Shown piece by piece: positions 30,732 to 43,529 of a DNA stretch of 64,000 nt. The stretch spans positions 38,620,338 to 38,684,337 of the forward strand of contig NC_133336.1 in NCBI RefSeq assembly GCF_042186555.1, given 5' to 3'. The notes beneath the pieces were generated by a model. It ran no database searches. It had not been told where the DNA came from and saw only the letters and a list, made by a program, of their open reading frames with translations. Source of the DNA: Aquarana catesbeiana. Lineage: Eukaryota > Chordata > Amphibia > Anura > Ranidae. Numbering within the stretch: the first letter of the stretch is position 1; each line of letters starts with the position of its first letter. A program made the position numbers and the translations under genes.

Positions 30732-32699
30732 TTCACGCATTCAATCTGCAAAGATAACAGCCTGAGAACATTCGAATTTGCTCCATTTGCACAGAACAAA
30801 TTTACAAAAAACTTAGTAAATTGTTCGTAAAGCTATGCAAATGTTTTATACGTACACGACACATTCTGTAACAGAGTGAGAAGTGTAAGTGAACTAAATG
30901 AACAGTTTGTGAGTGTGTTTTGTGTGTGTGGATAGTTGATTTAATTTAGTGTTCTGTGTATATGTGTTATCTCCGGTTACTCTTGCGTACTGTTGTTGTA
31001 AAAAAAATTATTTCACTTTTTACGCTGTTTGAGTTAAAGATCCAAGATGGTTGAAAGAAGCTTCCCAAACTCTCAGGAGTCTTTTTCAGCATATTGTATC
31101 CTCTAAAAGAAAAAAAAAAATAACCTTAATTATCTCGTCCCAGTCCTCTAACTAAAATTTTGGGAAAGTGAAAACTCTCAATTTTGCTCGTTCCTGGTGG
31201 TGTGGGAGATCAAATATAGATGTTATGAATGCGCTCCAACTCCTTCTTGGCAGCCTGCCACCCAGCTGCTCTGAATCCTTTCTGCATGTTTATTGCCTTG
31301 CAAAGAAGTCTACGCTCCTATTGGGACTGGTGGTGGCATGGCCCTCTGAAGGAGTTCTCAGTGCTAGGCGGCAGGTCGGTTCTGTTTGCCTAGCCTTCTG
31401 TGCATTGATTGGCGTATGGCCACATACCTCCTTGCTTTTGAGGTCCTCCCCTGCTTAGCTGCAGCACTGGGGTGCCCTGTTACCCTGCCTTGCTTTGGTG
31501 TTCTTGCCCACTTTGCCTAGTCATCAGATTCTTTTGTTACTGACCTATTGCCTGGTGGAATATGGGTTACTCCTTTTGATTTCTGCCTACCTTTTGACCT
31601 TGGGCTGTTTCTGGATTACACTTCTTTGCTGCATGCCCTGACCTCAGAGTATTTCTGGATAGAGCTGTGCCTTGTTTCCTGCCTTGACCTTGAGTTGTCT
31701 CTGGATACCAATGTCTACCGCTTGCCCTGACCTCCAGCAGCTTCTGGACTTTCAAAGGAATACTCTCCTGCTGTACTACGCCTCTTCCCAGATTCTCTGG
31801 AACATCTCAAAGGTCAAGGTGGATAACAGGTGGATATCTCCCTGCAGTTTAACCATCACAAGTTCATCTGCCGGCAGGCTAATGCACAGGCGCTTTTGAT
31901 CTCTATCACCTGAGATCCAACTTATCTGGTGTACGAGCAGTTGTACAATACTCTGGATATCACAGGTAATGCAGAAATACAGGCACATGCCACTGCCAAG
32001 ACGGATTTTCCATGAGGGTCTAGGACACTCCAAGTTCCAATCACGGAGGATCCCCAAGGTTTCATTTCCGGTGTCGGCTAACAACACAAGCCTGTTTGAC
32101 TTATAGAACGTATGTTCTTTTGAGTTCAAACTATCCGGTAAGCCTGCATCTACCTTGGTGGTGGCTTTATCACATTGGTGTCCTTAGTTTCTATCCACTG
32201 CATTGGCTACTCATGTGGGGATCGAGACCATTCAATCTTTAATATGGACTGCAATCATTCACTGCACATTGTGGATTTCTGAGATTTTTAAGGACTTTAA
32301 CAATTCACTTTGCACCAATTTCTAATTTTTATTTTAGTCACATATATGTCTTATATCACATGTGGTATTTTTATAACTCATATATAGGTTTATTGTGGTT
32401 CGTTTGGACTTAATTTTGATTTAGTTGATTTATTTGTCCATGCTTTTGGCAGGGCTGTGTTATTTAAGCCTAGCACTTTAGCGCTACACCTATGCACTTT
32501 TATGATTTCAACAAAAATTTCTGTTTGTTGTGCTGCTATTATTAATTCAGGCAGCGCTTGACTACAGGCAGTACTTTACTACACTATCTATCAGTGCTAG
32601 CTGGTCCTGGAAGAGCAAGCAAGTGATGAGCAGGAGGTGTTAAGGAGAGATAGGCTGCAAGCAAGTGTTGTGCTGGAGAGAAGAGAGGAGGTGTGTAAG
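30732..32699. other. Mostly unrecognised sequence with a short tandem repeat
   Basis: About four 43-46-bp units of the form TGACCTTGGGCTGTTTCTGGA occur at 31596-31755. Such tracts occur in LTR-like amphibian repeats, but no LTR boundary was found. ORFs 31168-31899 follow the repeat and have no family motif. Confidence 0.4.
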
Positions 32700-32861
32700 G
32701 TTGCCACCTCATCCCTTTAAACCCGAACACATATGAATTGCACAGGTTCTGAGGCTAATTTAATGCAGATAAGGCACCAAGTGAGTTTAATTACCACCTT
32801 AATTAGTCACAGAACCTGTGTAATTCATATGTGTTTGGTTTTAAAGGGATGAGGTGGTAAC
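32700..32861. mobile_element. Short palindromic MITE
   Basis: GTTGCCACCTCATCCC on the left pairs with the right end GGGATGAGGTGGTAAC. The inverted repeats extend for about 50 bp each (AACACATATGAATTGCACAG against CTGTGTAATTCATATGTGTT). The target duplication is not clear. Confidence 0.65.
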
Positions 32862-33409
32862 TCTAAAGGTGCATATACTGAAGTTGTGTAGAGTCTCAAG
32901 CTCCTATGTTATTTTGCAATCACCTGAGCATCTCGTAATTTCCCTATCCCCATCCAAGTTGAATCCCCCTAATAAAAATACAACAACAAATGCAAGGACT
33001 GTTTCATGGCTCTGGTTGCTTGAAAAGTGTGTGCCTGGCTGGGCAGGGTGACAGACGGACTACAACTACCAGCAGCCCCTACGGGGGAACCACTACGGTA
33101 ATTTACTGCCTCCTTCCTTTTCTGAATGCACAGGGTCAGTGATCACTGACTGTCCATTTATAACTGATCATCGTAAACTGTGTTTATGATGCTTCAGTTT
33201 ATGAATGGGGAGGAGCCTCTGTCTCCTGTCCATTCGTCTTCAGTGCAGCTGAGGCTGCAGAGAAAGGGACTGGGGAATCTGTGTCCTCAGTCCCTTTCCC
33301 TGTCTTAAAGGGGAGATGTCAGGGGTCTAATATCTCACCAAAGCCCCCCCCCCCTTCCCAACAGGGGTGTTAAAAAAAAAGTAAAAAATGTCATAAAGAA
33401 ATATTTAAA

Positions 33410-33560
33410 TGTTAAAAGGTTGTCTTGTAAATTAGAGACATCCTGTAAGGACGTTATTCCACTGCATACCTTAATGTCATCTGCAAAGACTGAAATGGTC
33501 CTTTTAATTCCAGATCCTATATAGTTTATAGAAAAGGGGGCTGCTAAAGATAAAAGCAAC
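33410..33560 (-). pseudogene. Non-LTR reverse transcriptase fragment
   Basis: The minus strand reads INYIGSGIKRTISVFADDIK and then VCSGITSLQDVSNLQDNLL. This is the RT active-site segment of a CR1/jockey-type LINE with both catalytic aspartates kept. It covers only about 50 residues and has no coding continuation. Confidence 0.72.
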
Positions 33561-33562
33561 AC

Positions 33563-34570
33563 TAACCAGCTATAGCTTCTGACCTTGGTATCAGCGTGAA
33601 CGTCACAATATCATTGTCCTATGAAAAGTTAAAGGTGTCACAAATGCAAAAAAGGCAATTACCCCGATTGGGTACTCAACATAAAATGTGGATTCAGACA
33701 ACCTATTCACATATTATTCATATTTTATAACCTCTGAACCTTAAAAATAAATATTTGACTTTCGTTTCAAATCTCAACAATATAAGGCATTTGCACAATG
33801 AAAACGACGATTGCAATGCTGGAAGATTATCATTCTATCATATGTGAAAAGATGAGAAATTTCAGGCTGCTGCATTGATGAAAAAAAGGAAGCCAGTCAT
33901 GTATGCTTCGAAATCAATGACAGATTCAGGCAACTGCATACCTCTCCTTTTTTGTTTAAGCATAAATGAACTCTGATACATTGGCAACAAGCAACTGTGG
34001 AACCACATCACAAAGCCTTAGCAATTATTATAAATCCATGTGATACAGCCTTGCGCAAGCTGATGCTCAAGGACAAGGGCGCTATTAAAAAAATATTTTA
34101 GACCCGAGTGCATTTAATTATGTCAATCTTTTCAGTTTTAGATAATAAAATGAGACAACTGAAAGGTCAGACTGCTAATGATCCTCAATTGCTACCGAAT
34201 AAACATAAATACATGGCCAAAGACAAAGCGATCATGTTCTTCCAACAATACCAGTGTCCTGCCCCAAAAGATGTCCTTTTAATGATGAAATCCGTAGGAT
34301 GGAGCCTCCTGCTGACATCATTGTGTACCAGAAGTGATCACGGTTCTGCTTTGGTGATTTTTTTTTAAATGTGCATTGTTTTTATATACATGTGAGGGCA
34401 GTTTTATGATAAGTAAAGGTACCAGATGATATTTTACATTTTGAGGAGCATTTGTATGTTTCCCATTACATGAGATTGTGCTGCTGGAGATCGAACGTAC
34501 TATTTGAGGAACAATGCTTGCTGATGGCCCTTGGATGTATGGGGAGAGACGCCACTGATACCTGAGTATA
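33563..34570. other. No gene or recognised repeat
   Basis: A/T-rich. The 34108-34368 ORF has no motif I can assign. Confidence 0.45.
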
Positions 34571-34574
34571 CTGA

Positions 34575-35614
34575 TGTAGCGCTGGTAGATTTGCGATCTA
34601 CCATATGTTAGGTAAATTTAGTAACTTGTTCGTTAAATAGGGTAGGTTTGCCTCTGTTCCAGCTTGGCTGACGTTGTGTGTGTTTCCATACTGACCGGTG
34701 AGTGTCGCTGTTATCACTGGCCAGTGTTGGAAAGGCAACGTGTCGAAGCGTATGGATGCTCTTCTGTCCTGGAGACAACTCGGTAGAGGTGGTCCTCCGA
34801 GTTGCATTCTGGGCGAGGGTATTTATGGGACAGACACCATATTGGGGGGTTTGTTTTTCAGCCACCTGCTGGCCCTCCTGGCCGACAGGTATGCGTTAGA
34901 GAGCAATCTCGTGGTCCTCTGTTCCAGAGGCGCAGGGGTGGGCCCAGAAGCTTGTCTGGGGCCTACCACAGCAGCCGAGGAATGGTCCTGAGCTGTCTAT
35001 CCAGAAGGGAAGAAGCTGGACAACCGAGGAGATCCCAGGGGAGGATCCGTCATGGAAGGATCACGCAGCGTGCTGGTCTGGAGAGGGGCCTGGTGACTCG
35101 GTTGGAGGACGTATCCTAAAAGTAACTATACAGCATAGTGTTGCCGGATTGGCTTAAAGGTTCAAACACTGTGACTGACATTCACCGTAAAACCCATACA
35201 TCCTGTGGCAGAGGATCGTACAGGTTTATCCCAAACAAGTCTGTGGCAGAGACTTTTGTTCATGCTGCGTACTGGCTGCTAGGCAAGTGAGAGAGGCCTA
35301 TCCAGACAAGCAAGGAGTGTGTCCCACGAGGGGAGCGCATTTCATTGTAATATCCAAATTCTACCAGGACATTTGTCAAGAATCCTACAAGAAGATATTT
35401 GAGTTTCTTCTGCGGTTTCCCTTCTACCTCTTTCCTGCTACTTCTTTAGTAAATTGTTTAATAAAGCATTAAAAACGTATTCAAGTGTTGGTGCGTGTGT
35501 CGTCCAGAGGTAAACTCAACGGAACCCTAGACCCAGTGCTGGTAAACAGGGGGAAGGAGAGTGAAGGTAACAAGCCCGCTTAAACCAGCAGCTCCACCGA
35601 GAGTTAGTGCTACA
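34575..35614 (+). mobile_element. Solo LTR, about 1,040 bp
   Basis: Begins TGTAGCGCT and ends AGTGCTACA, so it has TG...CA with short inverted termini. CTGA is duplicated at 34571-34574 and 35615-35618. AATAAA near 35459 is followed by a GT-rich tract, as expected at an R/U5 border. No internal region or second LTR is present. ORFs inside are not genes. Confidence 0.8.
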
Positions 35615-35928
35615 CTGACTAAAGCTTTCTGTGACCGCACTGAATAAGGGGGTAATTGTGATCGGGTAAGCCTGCATCTTGCCACTATATCTAGTGACGG
35701 TGGACACTATGGGTACTTTCTTGAGGAAGAAGGATGTTTATTTATTTTACACAATGAAGGGGAAATTTTGGTTTCCTGGAACTTTGGGACTATTTTGGAT
35801 CACGGTCTATCTGTATGGATTACATCTGTTTAATTTTTGTATGTATTATTATATGAACTTATGTTTGAGTTTGTTTATTTATTTAAGATTTGTTTTCTTT
35901 ATTTATGATGGTTTTTTTAATTGATATA

Positions 35929-36195
35929 CACTATACTTCCAAAAGTATTGGAATGCCTGCCTCTACACGTACATGAACTTTAATAGCATCCCAGACTTAG
36001 TTAAGGTTTAATATTGAGTTGGCCCACCCTTTGCAGCTATAACAGCTTCAACTCTTCTGGGAAAGCTGTCCACAAGGTTTAGGTGTGTGTCTATGGGAAT
36101 GTTTGACCATTCTTCCAGAAGAGCATTTATGAGGTCAGGCACTGATGTTGTGCAGGCGAGTCAAGTTCCTCCACCCCAAACTTGCTCATCCATGA
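35929..36195 (-). mobile_element. Tc1-derived element, truncated (copy 3)
   Basis: The left end CACTATACTTCCAAAAGTAT after TA (35927-35928) and the following sequence match the left arm at 12539. The match stops near 36195, where an unrelated inverted repeat begins. Confidence 0.8.
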
Positions 36196-36197
36196 AT

Positions 36198-36371
36198 TGG
36201 ACAAGGATCTGGTCCAGAAAGAAAAGTTTATTGAAATAGTCCACTGTGGTGGGGCAAAATGAGGTAGCACTTGGTTGGTGGAAATTGTATATTGACCACG
36301 ATGTGCGGTATGACACTAGATAGTGGACTATTTCAATAAACTTTTCTTTCTGGACCAGATCCTTGTCCAAT
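36198..36371. repeat. Inverted repeat with 48-bp arms
   Basis: TTGGACAAGGATCTGGTCCA at the left matches TGGACCAGATCCTTGTCCAA reversed at the right. The arms are separated by about 76 bp. It lies at the break of the Tc1 copy. Confidence 0.75.
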
Positions 36372-36936
36372 TCCGTCCAGCAAACATTTATCAGCAAACA
36401 CGTCCAGATGTACACCTGTTTTCTACATACAACAAGCCCCTGAAGAAAGACTTTCTTCTGTTTTCTTTTCCAAGAAGAGATCAAACTGTATTTGTACTTT
36501 GACATTTGTATCTTTTTAGGAGACTATAAGTGCTGTTATTTTGTATTTTGACACCCCTTTTTTTTTTTTCATGCCGAAACCTGGGAAACTGGATGGCCAG
36601 TTTTAATTGGAGCTTCAGGAAACACACACAGACAACTAGTGCGACCATGAATAGCTGAGATCTCAGCTGTCACTGGACAGGTCAGATCACTCACAATATA
36701 CAATTGAGTCAATCAGAGTGGCTCTGTACTGTGTGATCACTGTAATCCAATCACAGCCATCACAAGTGTAAACACTACTAAACATTTATAATGGAGGAAG
36801 CTCCCCTTCCTTAACAAGCAACTGGCCCCTGCCAGCAAGGAGCACATGGAAGGACAGCACATGCAAAACAAAACCAAATAAAATTCCCAGCTCAACTCGC
36901 CAGCCAATTTGCAACCAACCAAATTATCCTGTCTAA

Positions 36937-37341
36937 TGCCGCGTACACACGGTCGGACTTTACGGCGGACTTTGCCCGGCGGATTTTTCGACGTACTTTC
37001 CGACGGACTTTGTGAATGAACGGACTTGCCTACACACAATCCACCAAAGTCCGTCGAATTCGTACGTGATGACGTACGACCGGACTAAAACAAGGAAGTT
37101 CATAGCCAGTAGCCAATAGCTGCCCTAGCGTGCCTTTTTGTCCGTCGAACTAGCATACAGACGAGCGGACTTTTCGACCGGACTCGATTTCAACGGATAA
37201 ATTTTAAACAAGTTTAAAATCTAAGTCCGTCCAACTTTTGAGAAAACAAAGTCCGCTGGAGCCCACACACATCGAATTGTCCGACGAAATCCAGTCCGCC
37301 GGGCAAAGTCCGCCGTAAAGTCCGCTCGTGTGTACGCGGCA
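36937..37341. mobile_element. TNA-type MITE, family C copy 2
   Basis: Ends TGCCGCGTACACACGGTCGG and CTCGTGTGTACGCGGCA. TAA is duplicated exactly at 36934-36936 and 37342-37344. The interior resembles copy 1. Confidence 0.88.
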
Positions 37342-37692
37342 TAACAGTTTGATTTAAAAACAGGGATTTAATTAGCACACATTTGCAAATACATATGTAA
37401 GATGCAAAGCCGCTCCAGGGCACCCCAATATTTCTGCAGTCCTAACTTTTGTAATTTTTTTGAGAGCCTCCACAGTGGAAGCACATATATTCTAAAGGAT
37501 AGATAGAGGGCAGGTGAGCCTGGAGGTAGCCCACCCCCCCTTAAAGGTACAGAGGCAAACTGGACCCCCAGCACCCCTCCCTGCCTTGTGAATAAGTTGA
37601 AGGTTTGTAAACACACCTGGAAGCAGGTTCAGCAGATCGGAGGTAAAGGTAGGGGGGTGCTGTAGGCCACCAATGATCATATTTTAAAAAAG

Positions 37693-37696
<4 letters not shown>

Positions 37697-37729
<33 letters not shown>

Positions 37730-37952
37730 AGGGGAAAGCAGTACCACTGGTCCCCAACGATTGTGGGATTTTTTTATTGGGGGGGTGGGGGGGGTGTGAG
37801 ATAAAGCGCCACTGACTAGCAATGATTGTGGAATAGTTTTTTCAAAGGTGGTAGGGTTTTAAAATGCCACTAACCACCAATGATTGTGGAGATTTTTTTT
37901 AAAGGTGTGTGTGTGTGTGTGGGGGGTTACAATAATAATAATAATAATATGA
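37697..37952. repeat. GT and AAT microsatellites within a degenerate tandem repeat
   Basis: (GT)n lies at 37697-37724 and 37905-37921, and (AAT)n near 37929-37952. They lie in about three ~100-bp units that share CCAATGATTGTGG-like words. Confidence 0.75.
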
Positions 37953-38004
37953 TAATTAAAGTTATTTGTAAGCAAACCCACATTTTTCTTTTTTTCTTTT
38001 TTAA

Positions 38005-39975
38005 CCACTAGATTTACCCCCTTCCTGACCATTTTTTGCGTCTTGCGACGCTGTACCCAAATACAATTTATGGTTTTTTTCCCCACAAATAGAGCTTTCT
38101 TTTGGTGGTATTTGATCACCATTGTGGTTTTTTTTTTTTTTTTGCGCTATAAACAACAACCGACAATTTTGAAAAAAAAATGCATTTTTTACTTTCTGCG
38201 ATAAAACATATCCAATAAAATAAAAAAACTAAAAAAAAAAAAAAAAAAAAAGATTTCTTCATAAATTTAGGCCAATATGTATTCTGCTACATATTTTTTG
38301 TAAAAAAACAATAAGCGTATATTGATTGGTTTACACAAACGTTATATCACCTACAGACTATAGGATATTTTTAAGGATTTTTTTTTTCCATACTAGTAAT
38401 AGAAGTGATCAGCGACTTAAAGGCAGGACTGCGGTATTGCTGCAGACATTCTGACACTAAAAATAAATAAAGAACTGAGCTAGGTAAATAGACAATGAAA
38501 AAATACAAAAATCATTAGTGAAAAAAACGTGATATGAGTCCTGCTGCTAAACACTATAACCCCGATATAAGGCAACAATAGTATAGATAAATCAGTGTAG
38601 CGCTGGACATAAATCTGGGTGAATAAACTGACAACAGTGATAATGATAAAAATTAACAACTAAATATTATTATAGACAATCAATAAATCACCAGTGAGTA
38701 AACTTTCATTAAAAAATGATGTGCTCAAAAGCTTATAAAAAGTCCAAGCAATAATGACAAATATGAAAAAAATGAAAAAAAATATAAACATGAAAAAATG
38801 AGTCCAAAATATAAAGTGCAAAAAAATGTCCCATAGACCACTCAATAGTGCTGTCCACCACCGGAGAGAATGAAGGCTTACCAGAAAGCCTGCGACCGCC
38901 CTTACTCAGGGGGGTCTAAACAGGATTAGCAGGTCAATGTTGAGATCCTATTGGAACCGCAACTGATGTCCTTCTGGTCACCCTTGACCAGAAGGACATC
39001 GCGTGACTTGCACGCTTTTAAACTAAACGGCGGTGGTGTCATTTTGCTGTCTAGTGACGGATTTTATTGTTACTGCTTATTTGCACTTTATATGCGACCT
39101 ATGCAGTGCTTTTGGAAGCATTAGGAAGCATTTGGATTTTTTTTTTAAATAAAATGTTTTTGGTCCTCTACACTATTGGAGTCCCCTTTTCTTTCCTTTA
39201 TGGTTTATTCCTGCTGGAGCACTGGCCATTGGAGTCTTTCCTGGAATCAAGGATTTGCTCCTGAGTGTCTTCTGCTATTGTTAGGAAGCTGACATCAAGG
39301 GTGACCAGAAGGACATCGGTTGCGGTTCCAATAGGATCTCAACATTGACCTGCTATGCCTGTTTAGACCCCCCTGAGTAAGGGCGGTCGCAGGCTTTCTG
39401 GTAAGCCTTCATTCTCTCCGGTGGTGGGCAGCACTATTGAGTGGTCTATGGGACATTTTTTTGCACTTTATATTTTGGACTCATTTTTTCATGTTTATAT
39501 TTTTTTCATTTTTTTCATATTTGTCATTATTGCTTGGACTTTTTATAAGCTTTTGAGCACATCATTTTTTGATGAAAGTTTACTCACTGGTGATTTATTG
39601 ATTGTCTATAATAATTTTTAGTTGTTAATTTTTATCATTATCACTGTTGTCAGTTTATTCACCCAGATTTATGTCCAGCGCTACACTGATTTATCTAGAC
39701 ATTCTGACACTAACTGAAACTTTTGACACTTTGCCTGGAACCAGTGACACTAATACAGTGATCAATGCTAAAAATTTGCACTTACACTGTACTAATGACA
39801 CTGGCTGGGAAGGGGTTAACATCAGGGGCGATCAAAGGATTCACTGTGTGCTTAACATGTGTTTGTGTGTTAACTGTGTGCTGCTTTTACTAGTGGAAGT
39901 AATTGTTTCTAGTCCCTGCTTTGCAGGAACACAAAATCTATTCCTTCCTCCCTGTCAGAACTGAGATATATCTTG
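38005..39975 (-). mobile_element. Interspersed DNA repeat F, copy split by a retro-insertion
   Basis: After TTAA (38001-38004) it starts CCACTAGATTTACCCCCTTC. It carries CACAAATAGAGCTTTCTTTT and GGTGGTATTTGATCACC, also present in reverse at 42089-42140. It is interrupted at 38461-39696. The distal end is uncertain because an LTR-like element follows. Confidence 0.6.
38461..39696. mobile_element. Retro-insertion with inverted arms
   Basis: A perfect 17-bp duplication, AGACATTCTGACACTAA, lies at 38444-38460 and 39697-39713. Inside, about 38592-38985 and 39300-39696 are reverse complements (for example GATAAATCAGTGTAGCGCTG against CAGCGCTACACTGATTTATC). The duplication length fits target-primed reverse transcription. 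The inversion could come from twin priming or a dimer. No protein is encoded. Confidence 0.8.
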
Positions 39976-39979
39976 TTGA

Positions 39980-41056
39980 TGTAGCACCCTGGTCTTTAGG
40001 CAGGGTTGCTAACAAATTTAGTTTGTCAGGTAGTAATTGCCCTGGCTAATTTTTAGGAGATCCACCGACTTCCCTATAATTCTGGAATTGCTGCACTTTT
40101 CTCTTCTGTCACTAGGTGGCATTGTGGCTGGTGACATTAGATAGACAAGGGCAAAGCAAGGACAGATTATGAATGGATGGGGTGTCTCAGCCAATAGGCA
40201 GGGGTTTCTTTAGTCCCTTGGCCTGCTGGGAGAGCCTATTTATTTGGGTGGAGTCAGGTGATCGGGGTTCTGTGCCACCTGGACGGCTCTCTGGGTGGAC
40301 GTGTGTTATGTCGCCCTGGGCTGCTAGGCCAGAAGCCTATCCCGGGGACACCTGGCTGCTAGGCTGCCTGAGGCCTATCCAGGAGCAGGAGAAGCAGCGT
40401 AGGGTTGGGACTGCAGGATTGGAGTCAAACCGAGTTGTGAAGGTTCAGCGGGGCGGGGAACCAGTTGTGGTTGGAGGTAAAGGGGAAGCTGTCGCCACTA
40501 AAGGACCATCCACCTCATTACCGGAGACTACAGTGAGTAAGCTTAAGCAAGTACCAGAGCATTCTTCTCACCAGCCAGAGATGGTGAAGAAGTGGGAAAG
40601 CTTCAGCGAGTGCCAAGCCAGGGACCCAGCAGGTTAGCGGGGGTGACGCTTGAGGAGTATACAGCGGGATCGCAGTGGAAGAGCCCAGGAGATCTCGTGA
40701 CGTTTGGGATCTGGAAGACTAGTGAGAGACTGGGAGCTCAGTAAGTGAAGACCTATAGTGGGATACTGTGAGATAAGAAACGGACTGTTCTGTGTTACCA
40801 AGAGTTATGTACTACTACCTTTAGTGACTGTTACAAGTTCAGTGCCAAATGAGACAGCGGTCCTACCTATACAGACGTGGCATCCGGCTGGAGGCCTTTC
40901 CCTGTATAGCTGTCTTCCTATAGTGTTTCGGAGTTTGCATCTGCCTAAGGGTGTCCTGGCCCTAACCCGCTCACCCACAGTTCTTGTTAAGAGACAATAA
41001 ATCTCTTGTTTGCATTCAAAAAGTAACTGGCGCCCATCACTTCATCTTGCATTACA
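39980..41056 (+). mobile_element. LTR-like element related to the 34575 LTR
   Basis: Starts TGTAGCACCC, like the TGTAGCGCT start at 34575. It shares GAGGCCTATCCAG with that LTR, has AATAAA near 40995, and may end TTACA at 41056. No matching duplication was found, so the boundaries are tentative. ORF 40173-40637 is not a recognised gene. Confidence 0.5.
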
Positions 41057-41396
41057 CCCACGATGCCTGCTAACCCACTTTACAAGAAAGGATATCAGCT
41101 CTCCCTAACTCTTGAGGTCAGCATTGGGCCTCTGGGGGCCCATGACTCTGCTATGATTACACGATTAATCTCAGTTCTCTGTTTATTGCTGAGGATCGGT
41201 GGGTGCCGGAGGACATTGAGTGTCTGGTACCCACAGATCGGCTTCTGCTGTGAATCATCACAGCAGAAGCGGCCCGCTGGCAGCACACACGCGCCCCCTG
41301 CAGGTAGAAGTCCAGAATCACGTATGTATAGACGTGATCCGGCACACAGCTGCTGCCCTGTAACAGTAAAATTGCCATGGGGCGGACGACAAGTGG

Positions 41397-42268
41397 GCAA
41401 CCCCTTGCCGACCAGTGCACGACGATATATGTTGGCACAATGGCACGGCTGGGCAAATGGGGGTACAGGTACGTCCCCTTTAAGATGCGGCATTGTGGGT
41501 GTGCGCGCGCCGCGTGCTCTGTGACCGTGACCGCGTTCTGCCTAGTGACAAGACAGAGATCACTGCTCCCTGTCATCGGGAGCAGTGATCACTGCCATGT
41601 GAGTAGTAGCCCACTCTTACCCCCCCCCACACACTTAACCCCTTGATCGACCCCCCCTTGTGTTTAACCCCTTCCCTGCCAGTGTCATTTACACAGTAAT
41701 CAATGCATTTTTATAGCACTGATCGCTGTATAAATGACAATGGTCCCAAAATAGTGTCAAAAGTGTTCGATGTGTCCACCATAATGTCACAGTCATGATA
41801 AAAATCGCAGATCGCCGCCATTACTAATAAAAAAAAAAAATGAATAATAAAAATGCCATAAAACTATCCCCTATTTTGTAGACGCTATAACTTTTGCGCA
41901 AACCAATCAATATACGCTTATTGCAATTTTTTTTACCAATAATATGAAGAAGAATACATATCAGCCTAAACCGAGGAAAAAAAATGTTTTTTTATATATT
42001 TTTGGGGGATATATATTATAGCAAAAAGTAAAAAATATTGCTTTTTTTTTCAAAATTGTCGCTCTTTTTTTGTTTAAAGCGCAAAAAATAAAAACCGCAG
42101 AGGTGATCAAATACCACCAAAAGAAAGCTCTATTTGTGGGAAAAAAAGGACGTCAGTTTTGTTTGGGTGCAACGTCATACGACCGCGCAATTGTCAGTTA
42201 AACGCAATTCCGAATCGCAAAAAGTGCTCTGGTCAGGAAGGGGGTAAATCCTTCCGGGGCTGAAGTGG
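41397..42268 (+). mobile_element. Interspersed DNA repeat F, second copy
   Basis: Runs from CCTTGCCGACCAGTGCACGA to GGGCTGAAGTGG, followed by TTAA (42269-42272). It shares the CCACCAAAAGAAAGCTCTAT block with other copies. Overlapping ORFs on both strands near 41063-41646 lie within or beside it and are not genes. Confidence 0.55.
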
Positions 42269-42469
42269 TTAAAGTAAAAAAAAATTTAAAAAACTGTGGT
42301 TGTTAAATACCACTAAAAGAAAGGTCTAAAAAATGTATTCAGGTATAGTGTTAGTAATTATCAGTCAAACTATCACAACACTAAAAAAAAAAAAGAAAAT
42401 TGTCTGGTAATGAAGGGTATCAGAGGACCCAGGGTACTAGTAGTACAGGCTGGTACTCAAGTGGTTAAA

Positions 42470-43527
42470 TTGCATTTAAGTCTTTTTGGGCTTCGGGCAT
42501 ATAAACCTCCAGATATACATTTTGCCCGGAGATGAGCATTAAACAATGGCGATAAGAAGCGAATATTGTGGTGGCGTTATTATTCGTCACATCCCTGTCA
42601 CTGTCACTTTGCTAGACAAATTGGTCTGCATGAAAATGTGAGAAAAATACAAATAAAGGCGTGTAAAATAAAGATAACAATTAATATAGTTTACAAACCC
42701 AATACAGCTGTCTGAATTCAACATTTTTCACAACCGTGAGCTTTTAGGAAAAAAAAAAAAAAAACTATTCTGGAGCTTAAAAATAATCAGCAGGCCTAAC
42801 CTTCCATTAAAAATAAATACATACATTTATGCATACACATTGTTCTGTTCCTTACCAAAAAAGCAACTCTGTATTGTATTTTATGGATTAATTTGAGCTA
42901 CTAAGATGCAAATTCGGAGGAAAAAAAATATAACATTTCAGAAGTTTGTTGCTTTTTTAAATAGATTCATAAGAAACCAATCAATTAAATCCTGAATGCA
43001 TTAAAATAACTACTTTTTGAAATAGCAGCGACATAATCAGCTTTTTTGAAACACCACCAGTCTGAAATTATGGTGTACTATTGTAATTATGGGGAAATGT
43101 TACTGTATAATGAAAAAAATGCCTGGTTTCTGGTTTAAAAAAAAAATCTAAATTAGACAGTAAAACAAATGAAGGATATTTTATTAAGCATATAGATGTT
43201 TGTTTTATTGCATTAAATGGAAGCAGTTGAATACCAAAGACAGTAATGGGCTATGTAAAGAAACAATCCGGTCAAATATAAAAACTCTGCATTTAAATTG
43301 CATGCAAATTCTGTATTTAAACATGTTCATAAAACAGCCCCCTCCTTGGGGCTACTGCAATATTCATCACTCATATCATTGCATAGAGGAGGGAGCTTAC
43401 AAAGCACAGGGTCATGTACTAAAGCTCTCCATACATAGGTTTTCAGACGTTCAGTAACATCCAGTGATCCCCCCCATAAGTGTGAATGAAGGAAACTCCC
43501 CCGCTGGCTATTGTATTCAGAATAACA
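42470..43527. other. No gene or recognised repeat
   Basis: An A/T-rich tract. Short A-runs only. Nothing coding was supported. Confidence 0.45.
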
Positions 43528-43529
43528 TA

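Noticed and set aside
40173..40637. 154-residue plus-strand ORF as a possible host gene
   Set aside because: It lies in an LTR-like element, has no domain I recognise and no exon-intron signals I can defend.
41063..41646. Overlapping ORFs on both strands
   Set aside because: They lie in or beside an interspersed DNA repeat seen elsewhere in the window. Frames on both strands are equally open and unsupported.
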